31,720 nt of DNA from a virus, in IMG/VR virus record IMGVR_UViG_3300005095_000164, positions 1 to 31,720 of that record; one strand, written 5' to 3'. Shown here piece by piece: positions 27,148 to 31,720 of this stretch. The position numbers and the translations under genes are program-made. Every line of letters begins with the position of its first letter. Positions within the stretch are counted from its first letter, which is position 1. The notes beneath the pieces are model-generated. The model saw only the letters and a program-made list of their open reading frames with translations, was not told the DNA's origin and made no database searches.

Positions 27148-28488
27148 CTAATAAGAAGCCACCTCATTCTCTAACAATACACTAAAATAAGTATGCGGAA
27201 TAATATCCAAATCAACACTTACCGCTCCACCACCACTAATTGCAGGACTTACTGGCTGAACAGTTGCAGTCGGGAAGTTAAATGTTAATTTGTTGCCGCT
27301 TTTACTTGTTAGCTGAACCTCAACTGCGACATCAAGATTTTCATTTGCCACATCAAGGCTGTTTGAAAGTTCCTCGCCATAAAGAAATTTCATTGATAGC
27401 TTAGGCTTTACAACACCCTCGAGAATTGCGCCAACATAGCCATTACCGCCAATAAATCTTTCCGAGCTTAAATCATTTTCAAAACTAAAGCTTGATTCTG
27501 TTGCGAATCCGCTAATTGAAGCTTCGCTTGAGCTGATTTTAACTTTAGCGTGAGTAAAGATTTCGCCGCTTAAGTCCTGATAAATATTTTGTTGCGCAAC
27601 AAAGTCGCTTGTAGTTACTGCAAAAGAAAGAGGTTTTTCAAGCTCTATTGTTTCGCTATCTATAATACTTTTTACTAAGTTTAATTGAGAGTTTTTAACA
27701 GCTGTTCCAGTTGCAATATCGCCATTTAATGGTGTAGTTAAAACAATGGTGTTGTTTAAAACCTTAGAAATGTAATACATTTCGCTTTCAATTTCTACAA
27801 AACCTCTTTCTGCAAATTTTGTGCCATCTTCTACTTCTATAAAATTCTCTCCTTTACTATGAGCTTTTGTTGTTGAGCTTCCACTTCCTATTACCACTAA
27901 TAAATCACTCTCTCTAATATTAGCTGTGTCGATTTTTAATTGAGTAGCTCCAGAATCTGCGTCCTGAGTAATACTAATATGAACCTCCCCACCTAAAAGA
28001 GGAGTTCTTTTTTCAGAAATACCTTCAACTTCAACTTCTCCAATAACCTCACCCTCACCATCAAATTTTACACTAAAAGATTTAGCTTTGTTACCTAAAT
28101 AAGTATAGCTTGCGCCATTTTTAAGAAATTTAACAATACTAAATGTAGGAAGAGTATCAGCCACTTCATATTTATGTAAATACTTACCACTATCTAAAGA
28201 TTCAGTCTCAACTTTACCAAAGATAAGAGATAAAAGATTTCCGAAGTTTTTATCAAAAAGACCCACCTCTAATTTACCTGATACCTCAACATTTCCAAGT
28301 TCAGCTTTACTATTATACCTGCCTCCCTTAATTAGCTTAGAATCAACTAACTTTTTCTCTTGTTTAATGTCTATTGAGCTATATTTAAATTTTGATAAAT
28401 TAGTAGAGATAACCCCACACTCAGTTTCTCTACCTACTAATAAAGAAAAATCTGAGCCTTTAATAAAATTTGTATTACAATTTGCCAT
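27148..28488 (-). CDS. Major tail tube protein
   Basis: A 446-residue protein with AAAGGATATATA before the ATG. The N-terminal part (KKLVDSKLIKGGRYNSKAEL, then GNVEVSGKLEVGLFDKNFGN) is typical of siphovirus tail tube proteins of the long, decorated type. Beta sandwich sequence continues with a middle insert (about residues 165-260, TQLKIDTANIRESDLLVVIG...) that looks like an extra exposed domain. The last part returns to the tube fold (PKLSMKFLYGEELSNSLDVA). Hexamer rings of this protein stack to form the tail tube round the tape measure. It is preceded by a probable tail terminator gene, as is usual. Confidence 0.8.
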   Translation of the reverse strand: MANCNTNFIKGSDFSLLVGRETECGVISTNLSKFKYSSIDIKQEKKLVDSKLIKGGRYNSKAELGNVEVSGKLEVGLFDKNFGNLLSLIFGKVETESLDSGKYLHKYEVADTLPTFSIVKFLKNGASYTYLGNKAKSFSVKFDGEGEVIGEVEVEGISEKRTPLLGGEVHISITQDADSGATQLKIDTANIRESDLLVVIGSGSSTTKAHSKGENFIEVEDGTKFAERGFVEIESEMYYISKVLNNTIVLTTPLNGDIATGTAVKNSQLNLVKSIIDSETIELEKPLSFAVTTSDFVAQQNIYQDLSGEIFTHAKVKISSSEASISGFATESSFSFENDLSSERFIGGNGYVGAILEGVVKPKLSMKFLYGEELSNSLDVANENLDVAVEVQLTSKSGNKLTFNFPTATVQPVSPAISGGGAVSVDLDIIPHTYFSVLLENEVASY

Positions 28489-28510
28489 TATATATCCTTT
28501 TTTTATTTAA

Positions 28511-28885
28511 TTATAGCGTAAAAGTAGCTAAAATTAGATACTCCGAAAAATTTTTTCCCTTCTCGTATATTTTTTCAACTTGGGTATTTCTTGTTGAAAA
28601 ATTTTGGCTTGAAAATAGTTCGCTTTGAAGCTCTTCTATTAACTCGAGAAGCTCCACTTCGTTTTCTTTTTTACTATATAAATGAAAGCCCAAAACTACT
28701 TCGTCTCTACATTTTTCTTCATTTATAAAATGATAAGGAGAAAGAGGATGAGCTACTACTTCCAGTTTAAACTCACTCTCTTCTTCTATTTCAGGATTTA
28801 ATTTTTGATTTAGCGAAACAAGACACAATCTATCTGAAAATTTCTCTATCAACAGGTTGTTTACTTTTTTAATTACATTTAACAT
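28511..28885 (-). CDS. Probable tail terminator protein
   Basis: A 124-residue alpha/beta protein. It begins MLNVIKKVNNLLIEKFSDRL, a helix like that at the start of gpU/gp17-type terminators, followed by strands (FKLEVVAHPLSPYHFINEE) and a helix with ELLELIEELQSELFSS before the final strands. Tail terminators cap the tail tube after it reaches length. Overlaps the end of the NlpC-like gene by 17 bases and lies directly before the tail tube gene. No unique motif; size, secondary structure and position support the call. Confidence 0.5.
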   Translation of the reverse strand: MLNVIKKVNNLLIEKFSDRLCLVSLNQKLNPEIEEESEFKLEVVAHPLSPYHFINEEKCRDEVVLGFHLYSKKENEVELLELIEELQSELFSSQNFSTRNTQVEKIYEKGKNFSEYLILATFTL

Positions 28886-29285
28886 TAGCTACCTTTATAT
28901 ATTTTATTTCGTCATAAACATTAAACCTCATAATTTGTTTTGAGGTTTGAAGCGCAAAACCTTGGTCTTTGTCTCCGTGCAAAATAAACCTACCCTCAAG
29001 AAGAACTCCTGTGTGCAAAGCCTTTCCTTTGTAAAAAAATACTGCAAGATAAACCTCTGAACTTTTAATTATAGAGGAGTATTTAAACACACGCTCTTCT
29101 TTTTTAGTATTTACCGCATTTAAGCCAGCGTAATTTTTCAGCTTAAAAATAGACTTATTAGTAAACTCCACATTATTTTTTCCTAAAAGAAGAGAAAGAA
29201 AATCTAAACTCATCTCCAAACAATTCCCTCTCTTGCCTAACACACTATCTATCTCTTTTTTAAGAACCCCCATAACATCACACAT
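28869..29285 (-). CDS. NlpC/P60-like or papain-fold tail-tip protein
   Basis: A 138-residue protein with GGAG seven bases before the ATG. It has a Cys near the N-terminus of a helix (GNCLEMSLDFLSLL) and later a His before strands (ALHTGVLLEGRFILHGDKDQ, then GFALQTSKQIMRF). This Cys-helix then HxGVxLxxGxFIxH pattern is that of tail-tip NlpC/P60 peptidases (lambda K-like), which cut peptidoglycan during infection. The first motif is not the canonical DC, so activity is uncertain. It overlaps the upstream gene by 8 bases, which supports the same tail-tip operon. Confidence 0.55.
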   Translation of the reverse strand: MCDVMGVLKKEIDSVLGKRGNCLEMSLDFLSLLLGKNNVEFTNKSIFKLKNYAGLNAVNTKKEERVFKYSSIIKSSEVYLAVFFYKGKALHTGVLLEGRFILHGDKDQGFALQTSKQIMRFNVYDEIKYIKVANVKCN

Positions 29286-29778
29286 TAAACAACTCCAGAC
29301 TTGGCAAGTTAGCTGGCGTATAAATATCGCGCGGAAAAGCTGTATTTATATAATCACCGATTTTAGCTTGCGCGGTAAGAGTATAGTTTTGAATACTCCA
29401 ATCTGACACTTCAAAATTTAAAGGACCGATTATTGCGTTGTCAAAGTCGCCATATTTATAAGCTATTAAAGTAAGTTTGATTTTTTCTTTGTGCATATCA
29501 GCTGTATTTTGAACATTGTTTAGCTCTTGTATTACCTGTTTATCAATAACATCTAATGAAAAATTTATGGTTTGTTCGAGCTTTTCTTTAAAGCTTGGAA
29601 GAGTTACTTTAAAATTTGATGGTAGATACTCTTTGCCTTTTATAACAAGAGGCTCTGTATATTTTACCAAGTTGTATGTTTTTGTAAAAGAAGAATGAGA
29701 AAGTTCCACGCACTCTATTACATATTTTTTTTGATAATCTTCTTTAAAAAATTTTAATTGTTCATTACTTAATGCCAT
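29278..29778 (-). CDS. Tail assembly protein, DUF1833-like
   Basis: A 166-residue protein. The pattern of an N-terminal strand with KYTEPLVIKGKEYLPSNFKV, then LPSFKEKLEQTINFSLDVID, then IGPLNFEVSDWSIQNYTLTA resembles the DUF1833/DUF2163 group of siphovirus tail proteins, in which a beta domain next to the tail tip helps build the baseplate-like end. In many phages this gene is directly upstream of the NlpC/P60 gene, as here. The family call is from memory of pattern and gene order. The ATG shares a base with the previous stop codon (TAATG). Confidence 0.55.
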   Translation of the reverse strand: MALSNEQLKFFKEDYQKKYVIECVELSHSSFTKTYNLVKYTEPLVIKGKEYLPSNFKVTLPSFKEKLEQTINFSLDVIDKQVIQELNNVQNTADMHKEKIKLTLIAYKYGDFDNAIIGPLNFEVSDWSIQNYTLTAQAKIGDYINTAFPRDIYTPANLPSLELFNV

Positions 29779-30128
29779 TAAACCTCCTTATTAAGTAGAA
29801 TATTTTTGATTTCAAGAGAAGTTAAGTCTTCTTTTTCTTTTAGGAATTTTAAAAAAGAAGCTTTAGCTTTTTCTTCTCTTTCACCACTAACATTTAAATT
29901 TGTATCTTTATTTTTTGCAATACTAAGAGAATACGGAAGAGGTCTAAAAGCTTCTTTTCCTTCCTCGCTATAACAAAAGCTCAACATTAAAGAGTATGGA
30001 AACTCATTTAACATAGCTTTAACTAAACTAAAATTTCTATCTTTTTTAGCTTTTAAATATGTATCTCTTATAGTTTTAAGAGAGCTACTCTTTAAATTTT
30101 TTAAAATTACTAAATTTGACTTCTTCAT
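29778..30128 (-). CDS. Basic helical protein of unknown function in the tail operon
   Basis: A 116-residue protein starting MKKSNLVILKNLKSSSLKTI, with AAAGGATTGTGA before the ATG and its own promoter (GTGGTATAAT at 30174-30165). The C-terminal half is coiled and charged (GEREEKAKASFLKFLKEKED). No family is recognised. It is the first gene of a tightly packed group (stop-start overlap with the DUF1833-like gene) leading to the tail tube gene, so it is probably structural or a tail assembly factor. Confidence 0.5.
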   Translation of the reverse strand: MKKSNLVILKNLKSSSLKTIRDTYLKAKKDRNFSLVKAMLNEFPYSLMLSFCYSEEGKEAFRPLPYSLSIAKNKDTNLNVSGEREEKAKASFLKFLKEKEDLTSLEIKNILLNKEV

Positions 30129-30157
30129 TCACAATCCTTTTTTTTGTTTTTTTTTGA

Positions 30158-30916
30158 TTACTTAATTATACCACAAAACTTTAATATTGCCAAACAAAAA
30201 CCTGAAGGTTTTTTAATTAAGAGTGTTTCTTGTTTATTTGTTACTGGTTTGGGTTTTGGTTTACTCTTTTTTGTTTTTGTTTTTTTATGATAGGTTGGCT
30301 TTGGAGGCTTGGGTAAGTGGGCTTTGTATTTTTCCATTCTTCCATAGTAATACCATATCTTTTTTACATACTTTAGGGTTTCCTTGTGGTGCAAGCCTGT
30401 TATATAGTGCAAGTGACTGGATATTTCACTATATCTATTGCAGGTTTTACCTGTTTTTCTTTTGCATATTTTTTGAGCTTTGTAAAGATTGCCAAGACCC
30501 GCATTGTAGCTTGCAAAAGTAAGAGATAGGCGGTCTTTAAGGGTTCTCTTTGCGGACCATCTTTTGTATAATTTTTTATCATAATAAGCCCCCGCTCTTA
30601 TCGACTCTTTTGGACTTCTGATATTCACTACTCCGATTTCGCGCTGCATTTGGCGCCAAGTCGCTGGCATAAATTGCATTACACCCGCAGCTCCTACATA
30701 ACTCGTAATCCAAGGGTTTAATGTCGATTCTTGTATGCCTTGAGCCTTTAGAAGCTTCCAAGTATAAATATGATTAATGTCATTAAAGTATTTATTATAG
30801 TATTTATAGAAGTAAATATCATATGGATGTTTGCCAAGTAATTTGTATGGGTTGTTATAATGGTTTTTGGCAAATAAACTACTTATTAATAGTAATATTA
30901 GTAATAGCTTCTTCAT
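30158..30916 (-). CDS. Secreted lytic transglycosylase (SLT family), probable endolysin or tail-associated lysin
   Basis: A 252-residue protein with AAAAGGACACCAA before the ATG. A signal peptide (MKKLLLILLLISSLFA) is followed by a soluble SLT domain: catalytic Glu63 in KAQGIQESTLNPW, then GAAGVMQFMPATW (75-87), an AGAYY block and ASYNAGLGN, all hallmarks of the Slt70-type fold that cuts peptidoglycan glycan strands. The C-terminal tail is rich in Lys and Pro (PKPPKPTYHKKTKTKKSKPK) and could bind the cell wall or envelope. It is the first gene leftward from R3 and heads the lysis/tail operon. Signal-dependent export would make lysis independent of holin for enzyme release, with the holin needed for triggering. 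Confidence 0.88.
   Translation of the reverse strand: MKKLLLILLLISSLFAKNHYNNPYKLLGKHPYDIYFYKYYNKYFNDINHIYTWKLLKAQGIQESTLNPWITSYVGAAGVMQFMPATWRQMQREIGVVNIRSPKESIRAGAYYDKKLYKRWSAKRTLKDRLSLTFASYNAGLGNLYKAQKICKRKTGKTCNRYSEISSHLHYITGLHHKETLKYVKKIWYYYGRMEKYKAHLPKPPKPTYHKKTKTKKSKPKPKPVTNKQETLLIKKPSGFCLAILKFCGIIK
30165..30174 (-). promoter_or_regulatory. Promoter of the tail operon
   Basis: GTGGTATAAT on the minus strand, 37 bases before the ATG at 30128. It lies in the last codons of the transglycosylase gene, so tail genes can be expressed apart from it. Confidence 0.6.
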
Positions 30917-30939
30917 TTGGTGTCCTTTTTTTAGTTGAT

Positions 30940-30945
30940 ATTATA
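30940..30945 (-). promoter_or_regulatory. Promoter of the transglycosylase gene
   Basis: AAGCTATAATATC on the minus strand, 24 bases before the ATG at 30916. R3 begins 27 bp further upstream. Confidence 0.55.
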
Positions 30946-30971
30946 GCTTTTTTAGTGTTTTTAGTGGGAAG

Positions 30972-31150
30972 TGCCGCATTGTGCCACATAGCGTGCCAGT
31001 GCCAAAGCCCCAGTGGTAGGGCGTTTGCGAGCTTTTATGCCGCGTTTTGCCACTTCCTGCCACATTCTGCCAAGAGAAAAAAAGATGTGGCAGGCGCGCA
31101 AAGCCCCATCAGCTGGGCGTTTGCGAGGAATCTCTGCCACATTGCCGCAT
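30972..31150. promoter_or_regulatory. Control region R3, left arm
   Basis: TGCCR-type sites at 30972, 30982 and 30994; a GC hairpin CAAAGCCC/GGGCGTTTG (31003-31027); sites at 31038, 31048, 31058 and 31068, all 10 bp apart; TGTGGCA at 31086; a second hairpin GCAAAGCCCC/GGGCGTTTGC with the loop core ATCAGCT (31098-31124); TGCCACAT at 31135 and TGCCGCAT at 31143. Same parts in the same order as the R1 left arm. Confidence 0.75.
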
Positions 31151-31225
31151 ATTTTGGATTTTTTGTTTTATGTTTTTTTACATTTACTGCCATTGTATGG
31201 GCATATCGGTTTTTCTGTATTTTTT

Positions 31226-31308
31226 TTCCTGAAAGAAAGGAAGAGGTTATTGTTTCTCTTAGATTGTTATCTTTCTTTAAGCTTGAACTCTTTCTCTTTT
31301 TTAAGGAA
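31226..31308. repeat. Dispersed inverted-repeat element E13 inside R3
   Basis: The ends TTCCTGAAAGAAAGGAAGAG and CTCTTTTTTAAGGAA pair imperfectly around a pyrimidine-rich centre, as in E4 and E11. Confidence 0.65.
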
Positions 31309-31359
31309 CAGCGAAGCGAAGCGTAGCTATATATACAATATATTACACACTTGTTACAC
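31309..31359. promoter_or_regulatory. R3 core: GCGAAG repeats and two TTACAC sites
   Basis: GCGAAGCGAAGCGTAGC, then TTACAC at 31343-31348 and 31354-31359, 11 bp apart. Confidence 0.65.
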
Positions 31360-31392
31360 TATTTTTTTATTTTTAAAAATTATATAAAAGAA

Positions 31393-31503
31393 GTGGCATA
31401 TGTGGCACAAACACGCGCAAAACCCCATCAGCTGGGCGTTTGCGAGCCTTGCCACATACGAAATTCTCTTGGCATCTCTTGGCAAAATGTGGCATAACTG
31501 CCA
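31393..31503. promoter_or_regulatory. Control region R3, right arm
   Basis: GTGGCA at 31393, TGTGGCA at 31401, the hairpin GCAAAACCCC/GGGCGTTTGC with loop core ATCAGCT (31417-31443), TGCCACAT at 31450, TGGCA at 31470, 31480 and 31490, and TGCCA at 31499. Spacings are the same as in the right arms of R1 and R2. Confidence 0.75.
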
Positions 31504-31540
31504 GTAGAAAACTTCAAAAACACCAAAAAACAATACCTAA

Positions 31541-31558
31541 TGTGTAATATACTACACA
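31541..31558. promoter_or_regulatory. Dyad TGTGTA-N6-TACACA at R3
   Basis: Perfect 6+6 dyad ending 14 bp before the -35 box of the rightward promoter, the same geometry as at R1. Confidence 0.7.
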
Positions 31559-31572
31559 AACAAGCTTAAACT

Positions 31573-31601
31573 TTGCAATTTTAATACTAATAAGTTATAA
31601 T
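31573..31601 (+). promoter_or_regulatory. Rightward promoter after R3
   Basis: TTGCAA (31573-31578), 17-bp spacer, TATAAT (31596-31601). An AAAAAGGAATAAACT leader and the ATG at 31627 follow. Confidence 0.7.
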
Positions 31602-31626
31602 AATACCTAAAAAAAGGAATAAACTA

Positions 31627-31720
31627 TGCCAAAAATTTTAATACAAGAGTTCAACAAGGAATTAAAACATTACAATATCCAAGAGAACGAAACCCCTTAT
31701 TCTTTTTTAAGGAAAAAATA
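31627..31720 (+). CDS. Start of a rightward gene cut by the window end (possible N-terminus of a J-like tail protein)
   Basis: The product starts MPKILIQEFNKELKHYNI after AAAAAGGAATAAACT. Only about 30 codons are visible and I am not certain that the frame stays open to the last base. The I-x-I-Q-x-F-N-x-E start resembles the small beta-grasp domain that begins many J-like tail-tip proteins, and the J-like gene at the other window end lacks its start. If the genome is circular or longer, both may be one gene. Confidence 0.4.

Noticed and set aside
30823-31387. ORFs of 61-167 codons across R3 and the transglycosylase start
   Set aside because: They are antisense to the transglycosylase start and then pass through the R3 repeats. 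Low-complexity Phe/Leu translation of T-rich DNA explains their length.

Overview
The window is a large part of a tailed double-stranded DNA phage (or prophage / phage-plasmid) with siphovirus-type genes and a very AT-rich genome. Proteins are rich in Lys, Ile, Asn and Glu. Strong sigma70-type promoters (extended -10 GGTATAAT, or TTGCAA-17-TATAAT) are easy to see. A two-gene Rz/Rz1-like spanin pair points to a host with an outer membrane. The base composition, promoter style and the short secreted transglycosylase suggest Campylobacterota, but that assignment is inference. No integrase, CI-type repressor or tRNA was found, so lifestyle cannot be decided from this window.

Layout: (1) 1-2802, + strand: the C-terminal part of a tail-tip J-like protein and two small downstream genes. 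(2) 3012-5569, - strand: minor head protein and portal. (3) 5570-6548: control region R1, with a 43-residue membrane-protein gene. (4) 6549-10559, + strand: two small coupled genes and the tape measure protein. (5) 10560-19212, + strand: replication and accessory region with two arrays of promoter plus mini-ORF repeats, an SF3-type helicase, spanins, a candidate small terminase, several unknown genes and a lone TnpB-like protein. (6) 19316-25117, - strand: scaffold, capsid, two carbohydrate-binding-like proteins, TerL and head-tail connectors. (7) 25118-25717: control region R2. (8) 25718-30916, - strand: transglycosylase, tail assembly genes, tail tube, a third carbohydrate-binding-like protein, and a holin/XhlA-like pair. 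(9) 30917-31626: control region R3, followed by the start of a rightward gene that may be the missing front of a J-like protein.

The most unusual content is non-coding. Regions R1, R2 and R3 share one plan: a central core flanked by two outward-facing modules. Each module has TGCCA/TGGCA sites at exactly 10-bp spacing and GC-rich hairpins with conserved stems but variable loops. An 18-bp dyad TGTGTA-N6-TACACA follows the right-hand module. Together these regions stand at the head of every virion and lysis transcription unit seen here (portal, tape measure, capsid/terminase, lysis/tail and the J-like start), so I read them as one repeated late-gene control element. A role as origin or partition site remains possible.

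The middle region uses a different system. Two tandem arrays (six and four units, about 104-116 bp each) carry a promoter, a Shine-Dalgarno site and a tiny ORF in each unit. Four genes there have a shared leader hairpin, GCTACC/GGTAGC, with compensatory base changes. A third dispersed family, about 80-100 bp with about 20-bp imperfect terminal inverted repeats, sits at operon ends in about ten places and lies in the core of every R region.
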